DNA from: Ascidiaceihabitans sp034111945
Lineage (GTDB): Bacteria; Pseudomonadota; Alphaproteobacteria; Rhodobacterales; Rhodobacteraceae
Assembly (NCBI GenBank): GCA_047626725.1
Contig: JBLHSG010000005.1
Coordinates: 62,001-126,000 of the forward strand
Direction of reading: 5' to 3'
Length of the DNA stretch: 64,000 nt
A model generated the notes under the pieces. It did not search any database and was not told the origin of the DNA. It was given only the letters and a program-made list of their open reading frames with translations. Of the stretch, positions 36,552 through 45,675 are shown piece after piece (the stretch's first letter is position 1; the number at the start of each line of letters is the position of its first letter). The position numbers were made by a program, and so were the translations under genes.

Positions 36552-38216
36552 TTATGAAATCGACGGTAAATTCAGGTTGTTTTCGTGCGCGCATTTCACT
36601 GCGTCCTCGTATCCTGCATCTGCGTGACGCATCACACCAGTTGCCGGATCGTTCCACAAAACGTTGGCGATGCGGCGGTCCGCGTCCTCGGTTCCGTCAC
36701 AGCAAATCACCATTCCGGAATGTTGCGAAAACCCCATGCCGACGCCGCCGCCGTGGTGCAATGACACCCACGTTGCACCGCTGGCCACGTTCAACATCGC
36801 GTTCAACAACGGCCAATCCGATACCGCGTCTGACCCGTCTTTCATCGCTTCGGTTTCGCGGTTCGGCGATGCAACTGATCCCGAATCCAGATGGTCCCGA
36901 CCAATCACCACAGGGGCCGACAATTCGCCGGTGCGCACCATTTCATTAAACGCCAACCCCAATTTGTCGCGCAGCCCCAAACCGACCCAGCAAATGCGCG
37001 CAGGCAACCCTTGGAAATCAATGCGTTCGCGGGCCATGTCCAGCCAATTGTGCAGGTGCGGATCATCAATCAGTTCTTTGACCTTGGCATCAGTTTTGTA
37101 GATATCCTCGGGGTCGCCGGACAACGCAACCCAACGGAACGGTCCAACACCACGGCAAAACAGCGGGCGAATATAGGCTGGCACAAACCCAGGAAAATCA
37201 AACGCATTCTCAAGCCCCTCATCCAGCGCTACTTGTCTGATATTGTTCCCATAATCCAACGTTGGCACACCAGCGTTCCAGAAATCCACCATCGCTTTGA
37301 CTTGGGTTTTCATCGACGCACGAGCGGCTTTTTCAACTGATTTCGGATCGGTTTCTTGTTTAGCACGCCACTGCGCCACGTTCCAACCTTGCGGCAGATA
37401 ACCATGCAGCGGGTCGTGTGCAGACGTCTGATCGGTCACCATATCGGGCCGCACCCCACGTTTGAATAGCTCGGGAAACACGTCTGCGGCGTTGCCGATA
37501 AGGGCAACAGATTTCGCCTCTCCTGCTGCGGTCCAGCGATCAATCATCGCCAATGCCTCGTCCAGATCATGGGTTTTTTCATCGACATAGCGCGTGCGCA
37601 GTCGAAAATCCGCACGCGTTTCGTCACATTCAACCGCGAGGCAACAGGCCCCCGCCATCACTGCCGCCAGCGGCTGCGCGCCGCCCATTCCGCCAAGCCC
37701 GCCTGTCAAAATCCAACGCCCCGTCAGGTTGCCATCATAATGCTGGCGCCCCGCCTCAACAAACGTCTCGTAAGTGCCTTGCACGATCCCTTGAGTGCCG
37801 ATGTAAATCCACGAACCAGCGGTCATTTGCCCGTACATCGCAAGGCCCTTTTTATCGAGCTCGTTAAAGTGATCCCACGTCGCCCAATGCGGCACGAGAT
37901 TGGAATTTGCGATCAAAACGCGCGGCGCATCCTTGTGGGTCTGGAACACGCCAACAGGTTTGCCCGATTGCACCAGCAGCGTCTGGTTGTCCTCCAGATC
38001 CTTCAGGCTCGCGACGATCTGGTCAAAATCTTCCCATGTGCGCGCGGCCCGTCCGATGCCCCCATACACCACCAATTCATGCGGGTTTTCGGCCACATCA
38101 GGATGCAGATTGTTCATCAACATCCGCATTGGTGCTTCGGTCAGCCAGCTTTTGGCGGTAATTTCGGACCCTGTCGGGGCAAATACGTCGCGAATATTAT
38201 GACGGGAATTGGTCAT
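36552..38216 (-). CDS. hutU: Urocanate hydratase
   Basis: The 554-residue enzyme converts urocanate to imidazolonepropionate, step two of histidine degradation, using tightly bound NAD+. GGLGGMGGAQPLAAVMAG near residues 176-193 is the NAD-binding segment, and VPAYIRPLFCRGVGPFRW near 390-407 includes the conserved active-site cysteine. Its ATG at 38216 overlaps the hutG stop by four bases (ATGA); the longer frame to 38414 lies within hutG and has no family content. It is the last of hutI-hutH-hutG-hutU. Confidence 0.97.
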   Translation of the reverse strand: MTNSRHNIRDVFAPTGSEITAKSWLTEAPMRMLMNNLHPDVAENPHELVVYGGIGRAARTWEDFDQIVASLKDLEDNQTLLVQSGKPVGVFQTHKDAPRVLIANSNLVPHWATWDHFNELDKKGLAMYGQMTAGSWIYIGTQGIVQGTYETFVEAGRQHYDGNLTGRWILTGGLGGMGGAQPLAAVMAGACCLAVECDETRADFRLRTRYVDEKTHDLDEALAMIDRWTAAGEAKSVALIGNAADVFPELFKRGVRPDMVTDQTSAHDPLHGYLPQGWNVAQWRAKQETDPKSVEKAARASMKTQVKAMVDFWNAGVPTLDYGNNIRQVALDEGLENAFDFPGFVPAYIRPLFCRGVGPFRWVALSGDPEDIYKTDAKVKELIDDPHLHNWLDMARERIDFQGLPARICWVGLGLRDKLGLAFNEMVRTGELSAPVVIGRDHLDSGSVASPNRETEAMKDGSDAVSDWPLLNAMLNVASGATWVSLHHGGGVGMGFSQHSGMVICCDGTEDADRRIANVLWNDPATGVMRHADAGYEDAVKCAHENNLNLPSIS

Positions 38217-39007
38217 GAGGAAACCCTTTTTAGCTGGCTGGCCTGATTGGCCAATCTGTTCAAAATGTCGAATAAATGGGGGCGCAATCGGGCCGCTTTG
38301 ATTGGATCGTAGGCCCAATCCTTGGCCTCGTTTTGCAGATGCGTCGATTGCGCCAGTTCCATCTGAATGGCGTGAATGCCCGTGTCGGGGCGGCCATAAT
38401 GACGCGTGGTCCAACCACCTTTGAACCGTCCGTTCAGCACAGATGTATAGCCCTGCGCGTTTTGGCAGGCTTCAAAAACCACTGATTCGATCTCATGCGC
38501 ACAGGTCGTGCCCATGTTCGTGCCGACATTAAAATCAGGCAATGTGCCATCAAACAGGTGCGGAATTTGCGACCGGATCGAATGGCAATCATACAAAATT
38601 GCCACCCCGTGAAGCGCCTTAACACGGACCAGTTCAGCCCGAAGTGCGTCATGATATGCGGCATGAAAATTGCGACGCTCGTCCATATCTTGGACAGGGG
38701 AATTCCAAATGGGCGCGCCGTCAAAATCCGTCAGCGGCACCAAATCTGTGGTGTTTTGACCGGGGTACAAACTGGCACCCGACGGGTCACGATTGGCATC
38801 AACAACATAACGGTGAAAGGTGGCGCGCACGGTTGTGACGTCACCCAGTAGACCGTCATAAAGAGTGTGAACGTGCCAATCCGTGTCCGACAGTTCTTGG
38901 CCTCGCGCGTTCAATTGTGAACAGATATGGTCGGGAACAAAGGTACCAGTGTGCGGCAAACCCAGAACAACCGGGCTGCTCCCTTGATGCACCTGAACCG
39001 GCATCAT
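38213..39007 (-). CDS. hutG: N-formylglutamate deformylase
   Basis: The 264-residue protein hydrolyses N-formylglutamate to glutamate and formate, the final step when HutF is used. VVLGLPHTGTFVPD near residues 12-25 is the conserved start with the metal histidine, followed by VDANRDPSG and AILYDCHSIRS for further active-site residues. The start MMPVQVHQ at 39007 overlaps the hutH stop by four bases; the longer frame to 39046 is unlikely. This is the zinc-dependent FGase type, not the arginase-like HutG. Confidence 0.93.
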   Translation of the reverse strand: MMPVQVHQGSSPVVLGLPHTGTFVPDHICSQLNARGQELSDTDWHVHTLYDGLLGDVTTVRATFHRYVVDANRDPSGASLYPGQNTTDLVPLTDFDGAPIWNSPVQDMDERRNFHAAYHDALRAELVRVKALHGVAILYDCHSIRSQIPHLFDGTLPDFNVGTNMGTTCAHEIESVVFEACQNAQGYTSVLNGRFKGGWTTRHYGRPDTGIHAIQMELAQSTHLQNEAKDWAYDPIKAARLRPHLFDILNRLANQASQLKRVSS

Positions 39008-40536
39008 GCGACGCCGTCCATGCACGGCAAATCGAAGCCGACGCAAAACGCGCGTGTTCGCACCAAGGCGCTTGCGGCAACGATCGACGGGGCCAAATAG
39101 CGGTCTTTTTCTATCTTTGGTACGTCAACGCGCAGGCGTTTTACAACGATGTCCAAGGCCGCACTTGTGCGCAGTGGCGCGCGAAATTCGACGCCTTGGG
39201 CGGCGCACATCGCCTCGATCCCTAAAATCGCATTCAGGTTTGCATTCATCCGTACCAATCGGCGCGCAGCGTGGGCCGCCATGCTCACGTGGTCCTCTTG
39301 ATTGGCCGATGTTGGCGTAGAATCCGTGGAACACGGATTGGCGAGGTGCTTGTTTTCGCTCATCAAAGCGGCGGTGGTGACTTCGGCAATCATCAGACCA
39401 GAATTCAAACCCGGTTCTGGTGTCAGGAACGGCGGCAAATCAAAACTTAGCGTCGGATCAACCATCAACGCGACACGACGCTGCGCAATTGCCCCAATTT
39501 CAGACACCGCCAGCGCGATCTGATCTGCGGCCAACGCCACCGGTTCCGCATGGAAATTTCCGCCCGAAACAATCTGGCCACTGTCCACCAAAACCAGCGG
39601 ATTGTCTGTGACGGCGTTTGCCTCAATCTCGAGCGTGCGTCCCGCAAATCGCAACATATCAAGACACGCGCCGGTGACCTGCGGCTGACAGCGAATGCAA
39701 TAGGGATCCTGCACGCGGGTGTCGCCGATTTGGTGACTTTCGCGAATTTCGCTGCCCGCCATCAGCGCCCGCATTGCTGCCGCAACTTCGATCTGACCGG
39801 GTTGCCCGCGCAAGCTGTGGATTTCGGCATTCAACGGCGCAGTTGACCCCATTATCGCATCCGTCGACAGGGCCGAAATCACTGTCGCGCTTTGCACATT
39901 GGCCCACGCCTCGAACAGCCCGACCAAGGCACAGGCCGTCGAAAACTGCGTGCCATTGATCAGCGCCAGCCCTTCTTTTGGGCCCAGGACAATCGGTGCC
40001 AAATCAGCCGCGGCCAACGCCTGCGCCGACGGCATCACCTGCCCTTTGAAAACCGCGTCCCCCTCGCCGATCATGCTGGCGGCCATGTGCGCCAAGGGGG
40101 CCAGATCACCAGAGGCCCCAACCGAACCTTGGTCCGGGATCACCGGCATCACGCCTTTGGCCAGCATGTTTTCCATCAACGTCACAGTGCCCAGCGCCAC
40201 ACCAGACGCCCCGCGCCCCAGTGACAGCAGTTTTAAAACCATCATCAACCGCGTGGTCGGCGCATCCAACGCCTGCCCGATCCCACAACAATGCGACAGG
40301 ATCAGATTGCGCTGTAGGGTTTGCAAATCATCGGCCGCGATCTTGATCGAGGCGAGTTTCCCAAAGCCCGTATTGATCCCGTACACCGGTTCCTGCCCCG
40401 ACGCCGCACGCGCGACCATGTCAAAAGATCGCTGGATTGCAGGCGTGGCAGCGGGCACCAATTTGACCGGGTCTGTGCCGTCCCAAATCGCGCGCAATTG
40501 CGCCAAAGTGGTCGTTGCCGGGGTCAAGGCGATCAT
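39004..40536 (-). CDS. hutH: Histidine ammonia-lyase
   Basis: The 510-residue enzyme deaminates L-histidine to urocanate. The MIO cofactor triad A141-S142-G143 lies in GSVGASGDLAPLAHM, and YGINTGFG (residues 52-59) contributes the catalytic tyrosine. The length matches the family. It overlaps both hutI and hutG by four bases, so the four hut genes are translationally coupled. Confidence 0.97.
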   Translation of the reverse strand: MIALTPATTTLAQLRAIWDGTDPVKLVPAATPAIQRSFDMVARAASGQEPVYGINTGFGKLASIKIAADDLQTLQRNLILSHCCGIGQALDAPTTRLMMVLKLLSLGRGASGVALGTVTLMENMLAKGVMPVIPDQGSVGASGDLAPLAHMAASMIGEGDAVFKGQVMPSAQALAAADLAPIVLGPKEGLALINGTQFSTACALVGLFEAWANVQSATVISALSTDAIMGSTAPLNAEIHSLRGQPGQIEVAAAMRALMAGSEIRESHQIGDTRVQDPYCIRCQPQVTGACLDMLRFAGRTLEIEANAVTDNPLVLVDSGQIVSGGNFHAEPVALAADQIALAVSEIGAIAQRRVALMVDPTLSFDLPPFLTPEPGLNSGLMIAEVTTAALMSENKHLANPCSTDSTPTSANQEDHVSMAAHAARRLVRMNANLNAILGIEAMCAAQGVEFRAPLRTSAALDIVVKRLRVDVPKIEKDRYLAPSIVAASALVRTRAFCVGFDLPCMDGVA

Positions 40537-41735
40537 TGCGCCACTCCTTTGAAAAAACGTTGATGCAGGGGGTTAAATCCGATGCGATAGGCAAGTTCGG
40601 CAGGATGCTGCACGTCCCAAATCGCAAGGTCCGCCTGCATATTTGGCGCAAGCGTTCCGACGTTATTGAGGCCCAGCGCGCGGGCGGCATTTAGGGTCAT
40701 GCCGCGCAGGGATTCTTCGGGCGTGAGGCGGAACAACGTGCAGGCCATGTTCATCGTCAAAACTGGCGAAAACAGCGGCGATGATCCGGGGTTTGCATCC
40801 GTTGCGATGGCGATTGGAACACCGTGTTCACGCAGGGCATCAACAGGCGGCATTTGCGTTTCGCGCAAGGTATAAAACGCGCCGGGCAACAGGGTCGCGA
40901 CCGTTCCCGCCTTGGCCATCAGCGCGGCATCGGACGCCGTCGCGTATTCGATATGATCCACAGACAGTGCGCCAAATTCACAGGCCAACGCCGTGGCGCT
41001 CATGTGCGACAACTGTTCGGCGTGCAGTTTTATCGGCAGATCCAATTCGCGCGCGGCGTTAAACACACGGCGGATTTGCGCGGCGTCAAATGCAATCCCT
41101 TCGCAAAATCCATCTACCGCATCGACCAGTCCTTGGGCGTGGGCCGCGCGCAGTGTCGGGATGCAAACATCGTCGATATACATGTCAGCGCGGCCTGCGT
41201 ATTCAGGTGGGATCGCGTGTGCGCCTAAAAAACTGGTGCAGATTTTGACGGGGCGCAATTGGGCCAAACGGCGGGCTGCGCGCAACATATTCAACTCGGT
41301 TTCCCTGTCTAGACCGTAGCCTGATTTTATCTCGATTGTGCTGACACCTTCGCCAATCAGCGCATCCAGACGCGGCAATGCCAAGGCAACCAACCCGTCC
41401 AGATCAGTGGCGCGCGTGGCGCTGACCGTTGATACAATGCCGCCACCCGCCTTGGCCAATTCGGTGTAGGACGCGCCTTGCAAGCGCATCTCGAATTCAC
41501 GCGCGCGGTTGCCTGCAAACACCAGATGCGTGTGGCAATCGATCAGGCCGGGTGTCGTTAGACGTCCCTGCAAATCGACACGATCCAAATCGCGGTACTG
41601 CGTGGGCACATCAGCCTGCGGTCCAACCCACGCGATTTGATCACCTTCAATCACCAACGCGGCATTTTCGATCAACCCATAGGGTGCCTCTGCATCGGCC
41701 TGCATCGTGGCGAGGGTGGTATTTGTCAGCAGCAT
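40533..41735 (-). CDS. hutI: Imidazolonepropionase
   Basis: The 400-residue amidohydrolase opens imidazolonepropionate to N-formimino-glutamate. GLIDCHTHLVFAGNRAREFE near residues 63-82 carries the metal-binding HxH and substrate arginine, KSGYGLD near 138-144 a further substrate contact, and ATDANPGSS near 315 the catalytic aspartate. It is the first gene of hutI-hutH-hutG-hutU, divergent from hutF across a short region with a palindrome. Confidence 0.96.
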   Translation of the reverse strand: MLLTNTTLATMQADAEAPYGLIENAALVIEGDQIAWVGPQADVPTQYRDLDRVDLQGRLTTPGLIDCHTHLVFAGNRAREFEMRLQGASYTELAKAGGGIVSTVSATRATDLDGLVALALPRLDALIGEGVSTIEIKSGYGLDRETELNMLRAARRLAQLRPVKICTSFLGAHAIPPEYAGRADMYIDDVCIPTLRAAHAQGLVDAVDGFCEGIAFDAAQIRRVFNAARELDLPIKLHAEQLSHMSATALACEFGALSVDHIEYATASDAALMAKAGTVATLLPGAFYTLRETQMPPVDALREHGVPIAIATDANPGSSPLFSPVLTMNMACTLFRLTPEESLRGMTLNAARALGLNNVGTLAPNMQADLAIWDVQHPAELAYRIGFNPLHQRFFKGVAQ

Positions 41736-41777
41736 TTGGACTCACCTGTTGATTTAGCATCTTCATTAGTAGATTAT

Positions 41778-41794
41778 GTGTACTCATAATACAC
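41778..41794. promoter_or_regulatory. Inverted repeat GTGTA-N7-TACAC between hutI and hutF
   Basis: The repeat lies in the 63-78-base divergent hut promoter region, 43 bases before hutI and 20 before the preferred hutF start. The GT...AC architecture fits a GntR-type (HutC-like) operator. No hutC gene is in the window. Confidence 0.5.
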
Positions 41795-41813
41795 GTCAAT
41801 GAAAGAAATCACG

Positions 41814-43181
41814 ATGCCAGCACAGATTTGGGCAAAAACCGCGCGTACACCGCAAGGCTGGGAACATGCGGTTACGATTGAAATTGATGCAGAGGGGCGG
41901 ATTGCATCTGTGACGCCGAACACCCCGCGTCTGGTCCATGCCTATGATTGCGTTTTGCCTGCGCCAGCAAATGCCCATTCGCATGCGTTTCAGCGCGCGA
42001 TGGCCGGGTTGACCGAACGCCGAGGTCCTGACCCGAACGACAGTTTCTGGACATGGCGCGCGTTGATGTACCGGTTTATGGATCAGCTAACCCCTGATCA
42101 GATCGAGGCAATCACCGCCTTTGTGCAGATGGAAATGTTAGAGGCCGGTTATGCCACAAACGTCGAATTTCATTATCTGCATCATCAGACGGGCGGCGTG
42201 CCCTATGACAACCTTGCGGAGCTGTCAGATCGGGTAATGGCGGCGGCGGCGCAGACCGGAATTGGCCTGACCCTTTTGCCGGTCTTGTATCAGTATGGCG
42301 GGTGCGATTTGCGCGGTTTGGGTCACGGACAAATCCGGTTCGGCAATACCTTTGATCGCTACGTGCGCCTGTGTGAACTGGCACAAACCGCGATTGCGAA
42401 TGGCTCTGATGACTGGGCTCTAGGCTATGCGCCTCATTCGTTGCGTGCCGTTGCGCGGGATGATTTGCATCAACTGGCCGCACAGGCAACGGGCGCGCCG
42501 ATCCACATGCATCTGGCCGAACAAATCGCCGAAGTGGACGAGGTTCAAACCGCATGGGGGGCCCGCCCTGTTGAATGGATGCTGCAAAATCTGGACCTCA
42601 GCAACCAATGGCATTTCATTCATTGCACCCAAATGCAGCCTCACGAGGTTCAGGGGTTGGCGCGATCTGGTGCGACAGCTGTGCTGTGCCCGATTACGGA
42701 ATCCAGCCTTGGCGATGGGATATTTGATGGCGTTCAGTGGCGTGCACACGACGGTGCGATGGCGATTGGGTCAGACAGCAACATCCGTATTTCACTGTCC
42801 GAAGAATTGCGCACGTTAGATTATAGCCAACGCCTGCGTGATCATTCGCGTGCCGCCTTTGCAACAACGGAACAATCGACAGCCACGGTTTTGCTGGATC
42901 AGATCACCGCCGGTGGGGCCACTGCTGCGGGGCGTAAAACCGGTGCCTTAGCGCCGGGGTATTGGGCGGATATGATGGCGATCGGCACGGATCATCCAGA
43001 TCTGGACGGGCTAACAGGTGATGCGATTTTGGACGCCTATGTGTTTGCCGGTGACGACAGGATGGTGCGCGATGTTTGGGCGGCGGGGCGTCACATGGTT
43101 CAGGACGGGCAACACATCAATCGTGCCGCCATTGTCACTGCCTACCGAGGGGCCGTGAAAACCCTGCGCGGTACGCTTTAG
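41814..43181 (+). CDS. hutF: Formimidoylglutamate deiminase
   Basis: The amidohydrolase converts N-formimino-glutamate to N-formyl-glutamate, which HutG then deformylates. NAHSHAFQRAMAGL near residues 50-63 has the metal HxH, GYAPHSLRAV near 205 and HLAEQIAEVDE near 230 give further ligands, and IGSDSNIRIS near 322 the catalytic aspartate. I use the ATG at 41814 (455 residues) because GAAAG lies eight bases upstream and the palindrome would otherwise touch the start; the ATG at 41799 would add five residues. It is divergent from hutI and completes the five-enzyme route. Confidence 0.93.
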   Translation: MPAQIWAKTARTPQGWEHAVTIEIDAEGRIASVTPNTPRLVHAYDCVLPAPANAHSHAFQRAMAGLTERRGPDPNDSFWTWRALMYRFMDQLTPDQIEAITAFVQMEMLEAGYATNVEFHYLHHQTGGVPYDNLAELSDRVMAAAAQTGIGLTLLPVLYQYGGCDLRGLGHGQIRFGNTFDRYVRLCELAQTAIANGSDDWALGYAPHSLRAVARDDLHQLAAQATGAPIHMHLAEQIAEVDEVQTAWGARPVEWMLQNLDLSNQWHFIHCTQMQPHEVQGLARSGATAVLCPITESSLGDGIFDGVQWRAHDGAMAIGSDSNIRISLSEELRTLDYSQRLRDHSRAAFATTEQSTATVLLDQITAGGATAAGRKTGALAPGYWADMMAIGTDHPDLDGLTGDAILDAYVFAGDDRMVRDVWAAGRHMVQDGQHINRAAIVTAYRGAVKTLRGTL

Positions 43182-43254
43182 CCGACCTCCCGCACCTGCC
43201 ACACGACCAAAAACATCCCTCCGCGCAATACTACCCAGAATGGTAACGCCCGCC

Positions 43255-43282
43255 AAAATGATACTTTACGATCATTTTTTTT
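43255..43282 (+). terminator. Rho-independent terminator after hutF
   Basis: AAAATGAT (43255-43262) pairs perfectly with ATCATTTT (43271-43278) around an 8-base loop, and the right arm runs into eight consecutive T. It lies about 70 bases after the hutF stop and separates hutF from the polyol operon. Confidence 0.65.
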
Positions 43283-43321
43283 GCCAAAATCCGTTAATGA
43301 TGTAATATTTATACATGTCGT

Positions 43322-43344
43322 TGTGACTATCGTATTGGATCACA
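43322..43344. promoter_or_regulatory. Inverted repeat TGTGA-N13-TCACA upstream of smoE
   Basis: The two arms (43322-43326 and 43340-43344) lie about 70 bases before smoE in an AT-rich stretch. The spacing is not that of a CRP site (N6). It may be bound by the AraC-type regulator of this operon. Confidence 0.4.
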
Positions 43345-43410
43345 GTGCGATGACGCGACACTCTGGTTGCACACGCTGCCCGCAGGTAGCGACGATTCTG
43401 GGAGGAAACT

Positions 43411-44718
43411 ATGAATTTACTACGTAATACGGCCCTCGGGCTGAGCCTGTGCGTTGCCGCAGCACCAATGGCATTCGCCGGCGAGCTGACCATCGCAACA
43501 GTAAACAACGGTCACATGATCGAAATGCAAAAGCTGACACCGGCTTTTGAAGCCGCCAACCCCGGCATCACCGTTAACTGGGTGACACTGGACGAAGGCA
43601 CATTGCGCAGCCGCGTCACCACCGACATCACCACCAAAGGTGGCCAGTTCGACGTGATGACAATCGGTATGTACGAAGCACCGATCTGGGGCGCACGCGG
43701 TTGGCTCGAAGAGCTGACATTTGACGCAGCCTATGACGTTGACGATATTCTGCCCGCCATGCGCGGCGGCCTAAGCCACGAGGGCAAGCTGTACGCAGCA
43801 CCGTTCTATGGCGAAAGCTCAATGATCATGTACCGCAAGGATCTGGTTGACGCAGCTGGCATGACCATCGAAGACAACCCGACATGGGATCACATCCGCG
43901 ACGTTGCGGCCGCGATCACAGACAAAGACGCTGGCGTTTACGGCATCTGCTTGCGTGGCAAGCCGGGCTGGGGCGACAACATGGCGTTCATCACCACGAT
44001 GGCCAACAGCTATGGCGCACAGTGGTTCAACCCTGACTGGACACCAGCACTGGACAGCGACGCGTGGAAAGCCGCCGTCACTGACTATAAATCCTTGCTG
44101 GACAACTACGGCCCTCCCGGCTCCGAAGGGAATTCGTTCAACGAAATCCTTGCGTTGGTCAACGAAGGCAAATGCGGCATGTGGATCGATGCGACAATCG
44201 CTGCATCCTTCGTAACAGACCCCGGTCAGTCCAAAGTTGCTGATAAAATGGCGTTTGCACAGTCCCCACAAAAAGCCACGACAAAAGGCTCTAACTGGTT
44301 GTGGGCATGGTCATTGGCCGTACCTGCAGGCACAAAACAGTCCGATGATGCGAAGAAATTCGTCGCATGGGCCACGTCCAAAGAGTACATCGAACTGGTT
44401 GGCGAAACCAACGGTTGGGGCAACGTTCCAACAGGCACACGTCAGTCCACGTACGACAACAAATTGTTCCAGGACGCGGCAACATTTGACGAAGCCGAGC
44501 TGAAGGCAATCTTGTCTGCAAACCCGGAAGATTCCACGTTGAACCCATCCCCTTACGTTGGTGTTCAGTTCGCGGCGATCCCCGAGTTCCAAGCAATTGG
44601 TGCGGCTGTTGGTCAACAAATGACCGATGCTTTGGCGGGAAACATTTCCGTAGAAGAAGCGCTTGCAAACTCTCAGCAGATTGCCGATCGCGAAATGAAA
44701 AAAGCCGGTTACTACTAA
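43411..44718 (+). CDS. smoE: Polyol (sorbitol/mannitol) ABC transporter substrate-binding protein
   Basis: The 435-residue periplasmic protein has a signal peptide ending at AFAGE and the family-1 extracellular solute-binding fold. It resembles SmoE of Rhodobacter in length and in APFYGESSMIMYRKDL near residues 130-145. A strong GGGAGG ribosome binding site precedes the ATG. It is the first gene of an operon running to 51515 with two permeases, ATPase, sorbitol- and mannitol-type dehydrogenases and a fructokinase. A 12-bp stem-loop follows it. Confidence 0.92.
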   Translation: MNLLRNTALGLSLCVAAAPMAFAGELTIATVNNGHMIEMQKLTPAFEAANPGITVNWVTLDEGTLRSRVTTDITTKGGQFDVMTIGMYEAPIWGARGWLEELTFDAAYDVDDILPAMRGGLSHEGKLYAAPFYGESSMIMYRKDLVDAAGMTIEDNPTWDHIRDVAAAITDKDAGVYGICLRGKPGWGDNMAFITTMANSYGAQWFNPDWTPALDSDAWKAAVTDYKSLLDNYGPPGSEGNSFNEILALVNEGKCGMWIDATIAASFVTDPGQSKVADKMAFAQSPQKATTKGSNWLWAWSLAVPAGTKQSDDAKKFVAWATSKEYIELVGETNGWGNVPTGTRQSTYDNKLFQDAATFDEAELKAILSANPEDSTLNPSPYVGVQFAAIPEFQAIGAAVGQQMTDALAGNISVEEALANSQQIADREMKKAGYY

Positions 44719-44731
44719 ACCCTGCTTTCTT

Positions 44732-44762
44732 GATTGGGGCACCCGTTTGCGGTGCCCCAATC
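44732..44762 (+). terminator. Stem-loop between smoE and smoF (attenuator/stabiliser)
   Basis: GATTGGGGCACC (44732-44743) and GGTGCCCCAATC (44751-44762) form a perfect 12-bp stem with a 7-base loop. It starts 13 bases after the smoE stop and has no strong T-tract, so partial termination or 3'-end protection of the smoE message is likely. Confidence 0.7.
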
Positions 44763-44810
44763 TACCTTTGCCCCCTCTACATTTTTCAATGACCACCTGA
44801 GGACAGCGCT

Positions 44811-45671
44811 ATGAATCCCGCACTTGTTAGATGGCTCCAAGCGCCAAGCATCATCCTGCTGCTCTTGTGGATGATCGTGCCCTTGTCGATGACGGTCTAT
44901 TTTTCGACCATTCGCTACAACCTATTTTATCCAGAACGCACTGGTTTCATTGGTCTTTCCAATTACGAATTCTTTTGGACGGACGCGGCATTCATGCCCG
45001 CCCTGCTCAACACGTTGATCCTGGTTGGATCCGTTTTAATTGTCACAATCGTTTTGGGACTGGCCATCGCCATCCTGATCGACCGCCCGTTTCGTGGCCG
45101 CGGCATTGCCCGTGTCATGCTGATCTCACCGTTTTTTATCATGCCAACCGTGTCCGCGCTGGTCTGGAAAAACATGCTGATGGATCCAAACAACGGGCTG
45201 TTCGCCGCCTTTTCTAACGCGCTCGGATTTCAACCCATCGAATGGCTGTCGCAGATGCCGCTGTTTTCGATCATCATCATGGTCAGCTGGCAATGGACGC
45301 CGTTTGCGATCCTGATTTTCATGACCTCGCTGCAATCCCAAGACCAAGAACAAAAAGAAGCCGCGACACTGGACGGTGCCGGGTTCTGGTCACAATTCTG
45401 GAACCTGACCCTGCCGCATTTGGCGCGTCCGATTTCGATTGTGCTGCTGATCCAGATGATCTTTCACCTTGCGATCTTTGCGGAAATTTACGTGACCACA
45501 TCCGGTGGTCCTGGCTATTCCTCGACCAACCTGACCTACCTCATTTACATCCAATCGCAGCAAGCCTTTGACGTCGGTGTTGCCTCTGCGGGTGGTGTGT
45601 TTGCGATCATTTTGGCCAATATCGTCGCGCTGTTCCTGATCCGGGCAGTCGGCAAAACGTTGACGGTGTAA
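44811..45671 (+). CDS. smoF: Polyol ABC transporter permease 1
   Basis: The 286-residue protein has six membrane helices and the MalF-type loop with EAATLDGAGFWSQFWNLTLPHL near residues 183-204 (EAA motif contacting the ATPase). It pairs with SmoG to form the inner-membrane channel. It starts 92 bases after smoE, behind the stem-loop, and is followed by smoG after four bases. Confidence 0.92.
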   Translation: MNPALVRWLQAPSIILLLLWMIVPLSMTVYFSTIRYNLFYPERTGFIGLSNYEFFWTDAAFMPALLNTLILVGSVLIVTIVLGLAIAILIDRPFRGRGIARVMLISPFFIMPTVSALVWKNMLMDPNNGLFAAFSNALGFQPIEWLSQMPLFSIIIMVSWQWTPFAILIFMTSLQSQDQEQKEAATLDGAGFWSQFWNLTLPHLARPISIVLLIQMIFHLAIFAEIYVTTSGGPGYSSTNLTYLIYIQSQQAFDVGVASAGGVFAIILANIVALFLIRAVGKTLTV

Positions 45672-45675
45672 GAAA

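Noticed and set aside
38213..39046. Longer hutG start at 39046
   Set aside because: The extra 13 residues are Arg-rich and unlike the family, while the ATGA overlap with hutH at 39007 is consistent with the other hut junctions.
43322..43344. CRP/FNR-type binding site upstream of smoE
   Set aside because: The TGTGA and TCACA arms are 13 bases apart instead of the 6 needed for a CRP dimer site.
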